From Alistipes sp. (GTDB lineage Bacteria; Bacteroidota; Bacteroidia; Bacteroidales; Rikenellaceae): DNA of 32,765 nucleotides. The stretch lies in the NCBI GenBank assembly GCA_017630735.1, contig JAGBUS010000047.1, forward strand, positions 1-32,765, given 5' to 3'. Shown here piece by piece: positions 25,458 through 32,765 of the stretch. The notes under the pieces were generated by a model. That model searched no databases. It worked only from the letters and a program-made list of their open reading frames with translations, and was not told the origin of the DNA. Both the position numbers and the translations under genes were made by a program. How positions within the stretch are numbered: the first letter of the stretch is position 1; the number at the start of each line of letters is the position of its first letter.

Positions 25458-26351
25458 TTAGAATGAAAGTGGAGCTTTAATTGCTGGATGTGGATCGTAG
25501 CCCTCCAACGTAAAGTCCTCATAGGTATAGTCGAAGATAGACGTAACATCAGGATTTAAGTGCATAACAGGGAGCTTTCGTGGCTCACGCGCAAGCTGCT
25601 CATGCGCCTGGTCGAGATGATTCAAATAGAGATGTGCATCTCCCAATGTATGGACGAACTCTCCTGGCTCAAGACCACACTCCTTGGCTATCATCATCGT
25701 AAGGAGTGCATACGATGCTATATTGAATGGCACGCCGAGGAATGTATCACCACTGCGCTGATACAACTGACACGACAACCTGCCCTCAGCCACAAAGAAC
25801 TGGAACATAGTGTGGCAAGGAGGCAATGCCATACTATCAACATCGGCAACATTCCATGCCGAGACAATCATACGACGAGAGTTAGGATTCGTCTTTATTG
25901 TTTCGATGACCTTCTTAATCTGATCAATAGCACCGCCATCACCAGAGGGCCAGCTACGCCACTGATAGCCATAAACATTATTTAGATCGCCAAAGCGATA
26001 GCCCTCAATAGGCGACTCCACACCTGCGGCAGCGAGAAACGTATCTTTATCAACTGGCAGCACACCATGCTGCACACAAAGCTCATTATAGTAGCGGAAA
26101 GCATCACTATCCCAAATATGAACTCCATGATCTACAAGATACTTAATATTGGTATCGCCCTTCAAGAACCACAACAACTCGTAAATAACGCCCTTCAAGA
26201 AGAGCTTCTTTGTGGTAACCAAAGGGAAACCCTCACGAAGGTCGAAACGCATCTGATAGCCAAAGATACCCTTAGTACCTGTACCCGTTCTATCATCACG
26301 CACAACACCATCGCGACATATCTTATCCAACAATTCAAGATACTGTCTCAT
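25458..26351 (-). CDS. thyA: Thymidylate synthase
   Basis: A 297-residue enzyme methylating dUMP to dTMP. The catalytic cysteine is C179 in [22 protein letters not shown] (20-31) holds the phosphate-binding arginine; the R-S-G-D block is [20 protein letters not shown]; the C-terminus [10 protein letters not shown] matches the family. It is about 33 residues longer than E. coli ThyA (264) because of an insertion around residues 88-117, as in other long-form ThyA proteins. Its start overlaps the end of lpxH by 17 bp. Confidence 0.97.
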   Translation of the reverse strand: MRQYLELLDKICRDGVVRDDRTGTGTKGIFGYQMRFDLREGFPLVTTKKLFLKGVIYELLWFLKGDTNIKYLVDHGVHIWDSDAFRYYNELCVQHGVLPVDKDTFLAAAGVESPIEGYRFGDLNNVYGYQWRSWPSGDGGAIDQIKKVIETIKTNPNSRRMIVSAWNVADVDSMALPPCHTMFQFFVAEGRLSCQLYQRSGDTFLGVPFNIASYALLTMMIAKECGLEPGEFVHTLGDAHLYLNHLDQAHEQLAREPRKLPVMHLNPDVTSIFDYTYEDFTLEGYDPHPAIKAPLSF

Positions 26352-27093
26352 CTATATCAAATGTTTTAAGTTCGAGATTATTACTATCATCCATAACAAT
26401 ATACGTAGCTCGCGCGCCAGACCAATCGCTCATAAACAAAACATCCAAATCATCCTCCGTATGACGATAAGGAAGGTGCATGTGACCGAAGATATAAGCC
26501 AAAACATCGTTATTCTGACTGCGATGCTCACGCGCATAATCCACCAAGTAATGTAGATTATCTGCTGTTATATTCTCTGTGCTATGGCTTTTTCGAGACT
26601 TGCCACTCCACCACTGTCCGAACTTCAAAAAGAGGTCAGGATGAATAAGCCAACTGAATATTGCTCGTAGCACATTGGAGCGAAACGCCCTATTCATCAG
26701 CTTAAGCATAGGGTCACCATGGATGTTCATATTATCGCCATGAGCAAGATGAAGCTTCGCGCCATTTACGACCTCTACGCGAGGAGCACGTACCACCTCG
26801 ATACCACACTCCTTCTCAAGATAGTCGTAGCACCACATGTCGTGGTTGCCTGCATAAAACACCACCTTAACGCCTCTATCAAACAATTGAGCAAGACGAC
26901 CTAATACACGCACAAAACCCTGGGGAACGACACGTCGGTACTCAAACCAAAAGTCGAAGATATCGCCCATAAGATATATGCACGTAGCATCCTTAGCGAT
27001 AGCATCCAACCATCGACAAAAAGCCTGTTCAGTGCGTTTTGCTTGCTTAGCATCGCCAGCACCGAGGTGTATGTCCGATACAAAATATATCAT
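26335..27093 (-). CDS. lpxH: UDP-2,3-diacylglucosamine diphosphatase LpxH
   Basis: A protein of 252 residues from the ATG at 27093. It is a calcineurin-like metallophosphoesterase expected to hydrolyse UDP-2,3-diacylglucosamine to lipid X in lipid A synthesis at the inner membrane. Metal-binding motifs appear in order: SDIHLG (6-11), [28 protein letters not shown] and FGHMHLP. An upstream in-frame ATG (27132) would extend into the preceding gene; [11 protein letters not shown] at 27093 begins 1 bp after that gene's stop and directly at the first strand, so I use it. Its end overlaps thyA by 17 bp. Other YbbF-type phosphoesterases are the alternative. Confidence 0.9.
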   Translation of the reverse strand: MIYFVSDIHLGAGDAKQAKRTEQAFCRWLDAIAKDATCIYLMGDIFDFWFEYRRVVPQGFVRVLGRLAQLFDRGVKVVFYAGNHDMWCYDYLEKECGIEVVRAPRVEVVNGAKLHLAHGDNMNIHGDPMLKLMNRAFRSNVLRAIFSWLIHPDLFLKFGQWWSGKSRKSHSTENITADNLHYLVDYAREHRSQNNDVLAYIFGHMHLPYRHTEDDLDVLFMSDWSGARATYIVMDDSNNLELKTFDIDETVS

Positions 27094-27094
27094 C

Positions 27095-28234
27095 CTATAG
27101 AAGAGCCTTGATTTCGCGTTCCAACGACTCAATATTAAGAGGTGCTACTCGAATATTGCCCTCACGGTCGATGATATATGCCTTTGGCAGAGTATCTACA
27201 TTAAATAGAGTGAACACCTCGGCATGATTTCCTCCATATACCGAAATCCATGGATGCTTCTGCTGACGCACCGCCTCAATCCATACCGCCTCATCAGCAT
27301 CTGCAGATACATGATATACCTCAAAGCCCTTATCATGGTAACGCTCATACAACGCCTTAAGGTCTGCATTTATATTGTTACACATAGCACTCTCCGAAAT
27401 CCAGAAATAGAGCAATACTACATCGCCTGAGAGCGAAGCCAAACTATGCTTAGCATGATACATATCCTCAAGCTCAATATCAGGATATGACGCCAACTCA
27501 ACGCGGTTTATAACATCTATCAACGTCTCATTATCGGCAATCTCACGCTCGATATTAGCGATATATGGTGAGTCTGGGTAGTTCGCCTTAAGACCATTGA
27601 GCACTGCGCTATAGTGTGCCATGGTGATACCATAGCCATCAAGCTGAGGGATATACTGCTCTGCCACAGCATGACGCATAGCATAGAGTGCCGCAAGCTT
27701 ACCCTGATTAGAGCCTACGAAGCGTACCTGAGCCGTAATAGCCTCCTGCGCTGCACGGTAAGCCTCAACCTCTGAGTAACGCTCAGCAGTATTCAAACGC
27801 TCAGCGATAAGAGCCAAACGGTCACATGCACCGAAATATTCATGATTAAACTGACGAATCAACGCTGACTCCTCAGAACCCTCGACCACATAGTTAAGGA
27901 ATATGTCGCCCGCAGCTTCAAGTCTGATATCATCACCAGGAGCCACAATAAGCGTAACAGGGCGATCATTGCCTGGGAAACACAATCTATAGAATCGTGG
28001 CGAGCTATCCTCCTCGATATTCAACGAGAAAGCAAAACCTCCATTATCCTGAAGTGCAGCACCATCAATACGCTCAGGCATAGCAAAGTTATCAGATATA
28101 CGCTCAAGATATACAGAGTCTACATTGCTACCTACAAAACGACCCGAAATAGTTGTATTACCCTCACCGTGCTCGCTACCACACGAAACCAAGAGAGAGA
28201 CAAAAGCAACAAGGGATAAAAGATATTTCTTCAT
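27095..28234 (-). CDS. Thioredoxin-fold lipoprotein (DUF4369/TlpA type) with degenerate CxxC
   Basis: A 379-residue predicted lipoprotein: signal peptide ending LLVSC with lipidated C18. Residues about 28-120 form a beta-rich domain of the DUF4369 type (ISGRFVGSNVDSVYLERIS), 120-240 are helical, and 255-379 are a TlpA/AhpC-like thioredoxin fold (SGDVVLLYFWIS..., HPWISVYGG, LFNVDTLPKAYIIDREGNI). In TlpA proteins the fold carries WCxxC; here the site reads ISESAMC, so only the second cysteine (C285) remains and S282 replaces the first. The cis-proline P350 is kept. Normal disulfide exchange is therefore unlikely; a binding or single-cysteine role is possible. It is the upstream neighbour of lpxH (1-bp gap) and lies 65 bp after the DUF4290 gene. 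Confidence 0.88.
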   Translation of the reverse strand: MKKYLLSLVAFVSLLVSCGSEHGEGNTTISGRFVGSNVDSVYLERISDNFAMPERIDGAALQDNGGFAFSLNIEEDSSPRFYRLCFPGNDRPVTLIVAPGDDIRLEAAGDIFLNYVVEGSEESALIRQFNHEYFGACDRLALIAERLNTAERYSEVEAYRAAQEAITAQVRFVGSNQGKLAALYAMRHAVAEQYIPQLDGYGITMAHYSAVLNGLKANYPDSPYIANIEREIADNETLIDVINRVELASYPDIELEDMYHAKHSLASLSGDVVLLYFWISESAMCNNINADLKALYERYHDKGFEVYHVSADADEAVWIEAVRQQKHPWISVYGGNHAEVFTLFNVDTLPKAYIIDREGNIRVAPLNIESLEREIKALL

Positions 28235-28299
28235 ACTTATTTAAATTCATTTTCTGCGAGGCTTCATCACAATATCACGATTGCCTCAACTATGGATAA

Positions 28300-28968
28300 T
28301 TACTTATGTCCGTTGTGACGTTGATTATTCTTACTATTCTTCTGCACCTTATGACGGCTATTACTACGCTGCTGCACCTTACCTCGACGTTGTACGCGCG
28401 TTGCTGCACCCTGACGATACTCACTACGCATTGAGCTTATCTCCGAAAGGTCGATTTCGAGCTTATTATCTGCCATAAGATGTATATCACGAATGATAGA
28501 GTCGTTATTTGGATGCTCATTATTGAACTCATAACTCTTAGTTCGCATAAAACGCGCTACGTTGGCAATCTCACCCACCGCACGCGAAGGGTCACTATCC
28601 TCGGCTATAAGACGAACAAAACGCTGTGCATACTTACCATAGTGCTTAAACATAGCACGCGACTGAGGATATGATAGTTTTTGAGGTCTTAATGTCAAAT
28701 CTTGGCGTGATGGTTGTGCGTATGGCGAGTCGACGTCTAACTGAAAATCTGACATTATGAAGAGATGATCCCAAAGCTTATGTTTGAAATCTTCGGTATC
28801 ACGTAGCGTAGAATTGAGATTACCCATAACCGCAATGACAGCCTTAGCCTGTCGAGTGCGCTCCTGGCGATCCTCAATCTCCAAGAGCGAGTCAACCATC
28901 TCATGTATATGGCGACCATACTCTGGAAGATAGAGTCTACGACGTGTATAATTATAATTTTTTCTCAT
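28300..28968 (-). CDS. DUF4290 family protein
   Basis: A 222-residue protein of a family found in Bacteroidetes, recognised from YNYTRRRLYLPEYGRHIHEMVD at the N-terminus and the following helical region with FKHKLWDHLFIMSDFQLDVDSPY. Its molecular function is not known. Residues about 185-222 are a basic, Gln/Arg/Asn-rich and probably disordered tail (RRGKVQQRSNSRHK..), suggesting contact with nucleic acid or the ribosome, which is inference only. It is probably cytosolic, as no signal peptide is seen. It precedes the thioredoxin-fold lipoprotein on the same strand. The 212-bp gap 28969-29180 to the divergent sigma-54 gene shows no clear promoter or RNA. Confidence 0.85.
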   Translation of the reverse strand: MRKNYNYTRRRLYLPEYGRHIHEMVDSLLEIEDRQERTRQAKAVIAVMGNLNSTLRDTEDFKHKLWDHLFIMSDFQLDVDSPYAQPSRQDLTLRPQKLSYPQSRAMFKHYGKYAQRFVRLIAEDSDPSRAVGEIANVARFMRTKSYEFNNEHPNNDSIIRDIHLMADNKLEIDLSEISSMRSEYRQGAATRVQRRGKVQQRSNSRHKVQKNSKNNQRHNGHK

Positions 28969-29180
28969 TTTGTAATGATGTTAATTCATAACTGATGAAT
29001 ATTACCCCAATAACGAAAAGCGCCTCCAATTTAGTGCTTATAGCTCATTATGATAACGGTACTACACCACACTGCGGGGGACTATTGCACCGATGACTAA
29101 AAGATATCATCTTTAACCATAAAACTTATGGTGTGCTTTAACCATACAAAGTAACTAAAAATAATTTATATAAACAAACT

Positions 29181-30323
29181 ATGACAAAAATTTTACTTCT
29201 TTCACACTCCAAAAGCATGCTTAACTCATTAAGCGAACGACTAAGGTTTGAGAACTTCGATACATCGGAGGCTGACAACATAACATCGGCTACCGAGATG
29301 TACGACACAAACAACTTCGATGCCGCAATTGTTGATGGCGTGATGGAGCTTAAGGATATAGGACTACCAACAATCGTCGTGGCACAAAAAGCAGATGTTA
29401 ATAGTGCTATAGAGGCTCTCCGCAGTGGTGCTATCGACTATCTCAGTACCCCAATAGACATGAACCGTCTACTCACAACCCTGCGCAACATACATAGCGA
29501 CGATATACCCACCGAGCATCTTCGAACGCGCACCTCGCGTCACAACGCAAAACGCACGAACTATGCCACACAACCCATCATAGGACACTCCGAAGCTATC
29601 GAGCATGTACGAATGATGATTAAGCGCGTGGCACCTTCAGATGCAAGAGTGCTGGTACTCGGCGAGAATGGCACAGGCAAGGAGCTTGTAGCGCGGTGGC
29701 TACATATTAAGAGCCTACGCGCAAATGCTCCGTTTATAGAGGTAAACTGCGCCGCGATACCCGCAGAGCTTATCGAGAGCGAACTTTTTGGTCACGAAAA
29801 GGGCTCGTTTACCTCGGCAGTAAAACAACGTAAAGGCAAGTTTGAGCTTGCTGATGGAGGGACACTCTTTATGGATGAGATAGGCGACATGTCGCTATCG
29901 GCACAGGCGAAGGTACTACGCGCACTGCAGGAGAATAAGATAACACGTGTGGGCGGAGACAAGGATATAGCTGTGGATGTGCGCGTTGTGGCGGCGACGA
30001 ACAAGGATATACGCCACGAGATTCGTGAGGGCAACTTCCGTGAAGACCTCTATCATCGACTAAGCGTAATAGAGATAGAGGTACCGCCCCTTCGAGAACG
30101 CCGCGGAGATATAGGACTACTCGTTGACCACTTTTTAGAGGAGATATGCTCGCGACATAATATTGAGACTAAGAGCATTGAGCGAGAGGCAATAGATATC
30201 CTCGCTTCACGAGAGTGGACGGGAAATATCCGCGAGCTACATAATGTCGTTGAGAGACTTGTAATCCTCAGCGACACAACAATCACAGCCGATTCAGTAC
30301 AGATGTACTGCAAAGCGAAGTGA
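29181..30323 (+). CDS. Sigma-54 activator with degenerate receiver and no DNA-binding domain
   Basis: A 380-residue NtrC-type protein. Residues 1-104 are a receiver-like domain: the phospho-acceptor position is D52 (AAIVDGVM), but the usual N-terminal acidic pair is missing (ILLLSHS) and the conserved Lys is replaced by Thr (LSTP, T90). Residues 133-355 are the AAA+ domain: Walker A GENGTGKE (161-168), a variant GAFTGA loop reading GSFTSA (208-213), Walker B GGTLFMDEIGD (226-236), VPPLRERRGDI and REWTGNIREL. The protein then ends at QMYCKAK; the FIS-type helix-turn-helix that normally follows (about 60-80 residues) is absent. The stop TGA is provided by the first unit of a GTGAAARGT repeat. 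It may work without site-specific binding, as some HTH-less activators do, or be a truncated gene. Confidence 0.9.
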   Translation: MTKILLLSHSKSMLNSLSERLRFENFDTSEADNITSATEMYDTNNFDAAIVDGVMELKDIGLPTIVVAQKADVNSAIEALRSGAIDYLSTPIDMNRLLTTLRNIHSDDIPTEHLRTRTSRHNAKRTNYATQPIIGHSEAIEHVRMMIKRVAPSDARVLVLGENGTGKELVARWLHIKSLRANAPFIEVNCAAIPAELIESELFGHEKGSFTSAVKQRKGKFELADGGTLFMDEIGDMSLSAQAKVLRALQENKITRVGGDKDIAVDVRVVAATNKDIRHEIREGNFREDLYHRLSVIEIEVPPLRERRGDIGLLVDHFLEEICSRHNIETKSIEREAIDILASREWTGNIRELHNVVERLVILSDTTITADSVQMYCKAK

Positions 30324-30385
30324 AAGGTGAAAAGTGAAAAGTGAAAGGTAAAAAGTAAGGTGCGCTGAAGCGCAGAAGTTTATTA
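30319..30385. repeat. GTGAAARGT tandem repeat with shared core, copy 2
   Basis: Five imperfect units of AGTGAAAGGTGAAA type at 30319-30360 are followed by GGTGCGCTGAAGCGCAG and AGTTTATTA, matching the inner part of the element at 12061-12087. The inverted right arm present in copy 1 is missing. The first unit contains the stop codon of the sigma-54 activator. Confidence 0.7.
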
Positions 30386-30392
30386 TAGGGAG

Positions 30393-30466
30393 GTTAAAGA
30401 AATTAGTGAATTTAAAGAAGTTAAGGATTACTCCTTAAACTCACTAAACTCCTTAAATTCCTTAAC
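30393..30466. repeat. GTTAAAG/TTTAAGGA inverted repeat
   Basis: About 34 nt of imperfect 9-nt units (GTTAAAGAAATTAGTGAATT..) are followed, after a 4-nt loop, by the reverse complement series (..CCTTAAATTCCTTAAC). It can form one long A/U-rich hairpin and could end transcription of the sigma-54 gene. It belongs to the composite repeat tract between 30319 and 30618. Confidence 0.65.
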
Positions 30467-30486
30467 ACACTACCACCCAGCGAGAC

Positions 30487-30618
30487 TAATTTCTTGTCAG
30501 AAGGGGTAAGATGTGTTACATCACAAAAGCATCCCACCTGGGATAGTACACGAGGTACAGCCCAGGTGGGATAACTTTTAGGGATGTGACGCAGATTGCG
30601 CCTTATCACAAGAAATTA
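30487..30618. repeat. 132-bp palindromic element, copy 2 (3' end of the barrel gene)
   Basis: The ends are a perfect 11-bp inverted repeat TAATTTCTTGT (12 bp with the flanking C). The arms stay about 70 percent similar for 33-35 nt (AAGG..TG.GT.ACATC), then close with a perfect 12-bp inverted repeat ATCCCACCTGGG (30531-30542 and 30561-30572) around an 18-nt loop. The terminal TAA on the minus strand is the stop codon of the outer-membrane protein gene. Termini match copy 1 at 12150-12279; the inner sequence differs. Confidence 0.8.
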
Positions 30619-31095
30619 GAAGTGGAATACACAAGAAACACCAAAATTAGCAAAACCCAAGTCACGGAAAGCTGCGTGAGAGTGACCACCAGCATAACCA
30701 ATACCAGGACCAATTACAGGTGTATAATCTACTGATACACTTATAGGTGCATTATTAAACTTAATACCCAAACGAGCCAAACCAGCAATACCAACATATG
30801 CATAGTGAGCCTTACCACCAACGTTTAGACCAACACCAGCATCGAAGAACCACTTACCAGCTCTTGGAGTCCAGTCCATAGTACATATCTGCCAGTTGTG
30901 CAAGACTGTGAAATCTGCAGATACGCTACCAAGCCACGATGCACCAAAACGACCCTCGAAATAGTCATTACCATTATAGGAATATGTACCTACAGCCTGG
31001 AATCCAGAACCCAAACGAGCACCCGCTGACCAATCCTGTGCCGACACTCCAGCTACGCATAGTATAGCAAAAATAGCAAGCAAAAATTTTTTCAT
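30616..31095 (-). CDS. Small outer-membrane beta-barrel protein
   Basis: A 159-residue protein with a clear signal peptide (MKKFLLAIFAILCVAGVSA, cleavage before QD). The mature part alternates polar and hydrophobic residues with frequent Gly and aromatic residues (GARLGSGFQAVGTYSYNG, FFDAGVGLNVGGKAHYAYVGIAG), as in eight-stranded barrels, and ends in Phe (CVFHF), the usual outer-membrane insertion signal. No specific family or function can be named. It is transcribed alone from a strong promoter and its stop codon is the first triplet of the palindrome at 30487-30618. Confidence 0.8.
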   Translation of the reverse strand: MKKFLLAIFAILCVAGVSAQDWSAGARLGSGFQAVGTYSYNGNDYFEGRFGASWLGSVSADFTVLHNWQICTMDWTPRAGKWFFDAGVGLNVGGKAHYAYVGIAGLARLGIKFNNAPISVSVDYTPVIGPGIGYAGGHSHAAFRDLGFANFGVSCVFHF

Positions 31096-31134
31096 AACAT
31101 TCTGTTTTTAAGTTTAACTCTTCTATTTCAAATA

Positions 31135-31165
31135 CAAATATAACATTAAATTATAAAACCTCAAA
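31135..31165 (-). promoter_or_regulatory. Promoter of the outer-membrane protein
   Basis: Minus-strand TTTG (31162-31165), 19 nt, then TATATTTG (31135-31142): a full consensus match. The leader is about 35 nt. Confidence 0.85.
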
Positions 31166-31286
31166 TATTATTCAACAGAAAGTTAAATAACATAAATAAA
31201 AAATTTTTATACCTTTTATATATAGAACAACATATCAATAAGTGTACAAAAGGATATGAACAACATTGAACTACCTCGTAACACAA

Positions 31287-31327
31287 CAAAAAAATAGCCA
31301 AGAAGCATCAATACTTCTCAGCTATTT
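31287..31327 (-). terminator. Terminator of the glyS-ruvX-def unit
   Basis: On the minus strand AAATAGCTGAGAAG pairs with CTTCTTGGCTATTT and is followed by a run of T residues, 25 bp after the def stop codon. Confidence 0.85.
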
Positions 31328-31351
31328 ATGATACAAACGCAACGACTATAA

Positions 31352-31900
31352 TTATCGTTTTGTCTTATATGCTGCACGATAACTACCACGCGCCATCTTC
31401 TGAAGCTTATTCTTGATGAGATTCTTACGAATAGGAGCAAGGTGGTCAGTAAATACAAGACCCTCGATATGGTCATACTCGTGCTGAATAACACGTGCTG
31501 GCTTACCTGTAAACTCCTCGTCGTGCTCAACAAAGTTCTCATCGAGGTAGCGCATACGGATAGAGACAGGACGGCGCACATTCTCGTGCAATCCAGGGAG
31601 TGACAAGCAGCCCTCCTCGAAGAGCGATGTCTCCTCAGAACGCTCATAAATCTCGGCATTGATGAAGACGCGCTTGAACTCTGCCAACTCAGGATTCTCC
31701 TCGCCCCAAGGTGTGCAGTCCACGATGAAGAGGCGGATATTCTTGCCAATCTGTGGTGCTGCAAGACCCACACCCTCAGCCTCGCCAAGAGTAATCCACA
31801 TATCCTCAAGAAGCTTCTTAAGCTCTGGATACTCAGGAGTTATATCTTCGGATACGTTACGCAACACCTGCGAGCCGTATATAACGATTGGATAAATCAT
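31352..31900 (-). CDS. def: Peptide deformylase
   Basis: A 182-residue metalloenzyme removing the formyl group from nascent proteins. All three motifs are present: GVGLAAPQIG (43-52), EEGCLSLPG (95-103, metal ligand C98) and HEYDHIEG (140-147, ligands H140 and H144, catalytic E141). It follows ruvX by 21 bp and is the last gene of the unit with glyS and ruvX, ended by a strong terminator. Length is normal. Confidence 0.97.
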   Translation of the reverse strand: MIYPIVIYGSQVLRNVSEDITPEYPELKKLLEDMWITLGEAEGVGLAAPQIGKNIRLFIVDCTPWGEENPELAEFKRVFINAEIYERSEETSLFEEGCLSLPGLHENVRRPVSIRMRYLDENFVEHDEEFTGKPARVIQHEYDHIEGLVFTDHLAPIRKNLIKNKLQKMARGSYRAAYKTKR

Positions 31901-31921
31901 AACTTACTTTATTTCTTACGT

Positions 31922-32338
31922 TTACATTCCTACTGAAGCCATATAATCCTGCAAGATTATCGCTGCCGACACCTTATCTACAAGGCTCTTATCACGGCGT
32001 GCCATCTTACCGATACCACTCTCGCGGATAGTGCGCTGTGCGAGTACCGAGGTGAAACGCTCATCATACGCCACAACCTGCTTATCGGGGTAGGCATGAC
32101 GCAAGCGACCCATAAGTGGCTGTATGAAGCGCATGGTCTCCGATGGCTCACCATTCATCTGGCGTGGGTGACCGACAACGATTGTCGATACATCCTCCTT
32201 AGCGAAATACTCCGCAAGGTAACGCTCCAGCTGCTTGGTCTCCACAGTCTCCAAAGGCGAGGCGATGATACCCAGAGGGTCGGTCACCGCCAAACCTGTG
32301 CGCTTTGTGCCGTAGTCTATGGCAATCAGTCGAGCCAT
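31922..32338 (-). CDS. ruvX: RuvX/YqgF family protein, putative pre-16S rRNA nuclease
   Basis: A 138-residue RNase H-fold protein. The first strand carries LIAIDYGTKRTGLAVTDPLG (residues 3-22, with the catalytic D8), VVGHPRQMNG lies in the middle, YDERFTSVLAQRTIRESG (about 94-111) follows, and DKVSAAIILQDY closes with the last acidic residue. Members of the family process the 5' end of 16S rRNA; the older name Holliday junction resolvase is doubtful. The start ATG overlaps the glyS stop (TAATG), which indicates coupled translation. Confidence 0.95.
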   Translation of the reverse strand: MARLIAIDYGTKRTGLAVTDPLGIIASPLETVETKQLERYLAEYFAKEDVSTIVVGHPRQMNGEPSETMRFIQPLMGRLRHAYPDKQVVAYDERFTSVLAQRTIRESGIGKMARRDKSLVDKVSAAIILQDYMASVGM

Positions 32339-32765
32339 TAAGCCTCCTTAATCTTCTTGAACAACTCGCGGAACGATACCTCCTTCTCGATCAAAGCTCG
32401 CAAATCCTCAATCTTAACACGCTCCTGAGCCATAGTATCGCGGTGACGAACTGTTACCATACCATCGGTCAAGGTATCGTGGTCTACAGTAACACAGAAT
32501 GGAGTACCGATAGCATCCTGACGGCGGTAGCGCTTACCGATAGAGTCCTTCTCGTCGTAAACAACATTATAATCGTACTTTAAATCGTCGATAATCTGAC
32601 GTGCCACCTCTGGGAGACCATCCTTCTTAACAAGAGGCATTACAGCAACCTTTGTAGGAGCAAGAGCTGCTGGGATACGCAATACTACACGCTCCTCGCC
32701 ATTCTCCAACTTCTCCTCGCAGTATGCCGCAGACATAATCTGCAAGAACATACGGTCAACACCGA
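32338..32765 (-). CDS. glyS: Glycyl-tRNA synthetase, single-chain type (C-terminal part; 5' end cut off)
   Basis: The last 141 residues of the gene are visible; the start lies right of the window. The segment begins GVDRMFLQIMSAAYCEE, typical of the end of the class II catalytic core, and continues into the anticodon-binding domain (LAPTKVAVMPLVKK, DLKYDYNVVYDEKDSIGKRYRRQDAIGTPFCVTVDHDTL, VTVRHRDTMAQERV). This is the homodimeric, eukaryote-like GlyRS, not the two-subunit GlyQ/GlyS type. The stop overlaps the ruvX start by one base. Confidence 0.95.
   Translation of the reverse strand, partial: GVDRMFLQIMSAAYCEEKLENGEERVVLRIPAALAPTKVAVMPLVKKDGLPEVARQIIDDLKYDYNVVYDEKDSIGKRYRRQDAIGTPFCVTVDHDTLTDGMVTVRHRDTMAQERVKIEDLRALIEKEVSFRELFKKIKEA

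Noticed and set aside
27094-27132. Upstream ATG of lpxH
   Set aside because: It overlaps the preceding gene; the family begins at [11 protein letters not shown], 1 bp after that gene's stop.
30319-30466. Short repeats considered as a CRISPR array
   Set aside because: Units are 9-10 nt with no unique spacers of 25-40 nt and no cas genes in the window.

Overview
The window reads as chromosomal DNA of a member of the order Bacteroidales. The family cannot be fixed from sequence alone; a Rikenellaceae/Alistipes-like or related gut lineage is my guess. Three things support this: repeated promoters of the Bacteroidetes type (TTTG, about 19-20 nt, TAnnTTTG), phylum-typical families (DUF1573, DUF2723, DUF4290, DUF5715, a NamZ/DUF1343 protein, a eukaryote-type single-chain GlyRS), and poor Shine-Dalgarno sequences. 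Most of the window is core housekeeping. There are no rRNA genes, CRISPR arrays or transposases.

Layout. 1-1924 (minus): a cut-off NfnA/PyrK-like flavin reductase subunit and a secreted DUF1573 protein. 2087-2766 (plus): tRNA-Asn and two near-identical tRNA-Val genes, each with its own promoter. 2836-4364 (plus): a DUF5715 M15-like peptidase and proC. 4465-7113 (minus): RNase Y, a candidate 6S RNA just downstream of zapA, zapA, and a short coiled-coil protein. 7212-12018 (minus): the tight cluster prfB > namZ-like > ftsY > rimO. 12277-17909 (minus): a very large DUF2723 membrane protein followed by cysS. 18102-20764: divergent queG and an acyl-CoA ligase. 20889-22117: tRNA-Thr convergent with glycerate kinase. 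22313-24886: an island of an orphan phage-type terminase, an unknown 100-residue protein and a divergent CI/LexA-like self-cleaving repressor. 24963-28968 (minus): DUF4290, a thioredoxin-fold lipoprotein, lpxH, thyA and folA. 29181-30323 (plus): a sigma-54 activator lacking a DNA-binding domain. 30616-32765 (minus): a small outer-membrane barrel, then glyS > ruvX > def.

The least ordinary content is intergenic. Two loci about 18 kb apart (12030-12279 and 30319-30618) carry the same set of modules: GTGAAARGT tandem repeats, a short shared core, and a palindrome of about 130 bp. The palindromes share termini (TAATTTSTTGTKATAA) but have diverged middles. In both copies the terminal TAA is the stop codon of the adjacent minus-strand gene (cysS, and the barrel gene). 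At the second locus the tandem repeat also supplies the stop codon of the sigma-54 activator, exactly where its helix-turn-helix domain would be expected to follow. I regard this composite repeat family and the terminase/repressor island as the best candidates for undescribed biology. Everything here is by eye; no database search was run.
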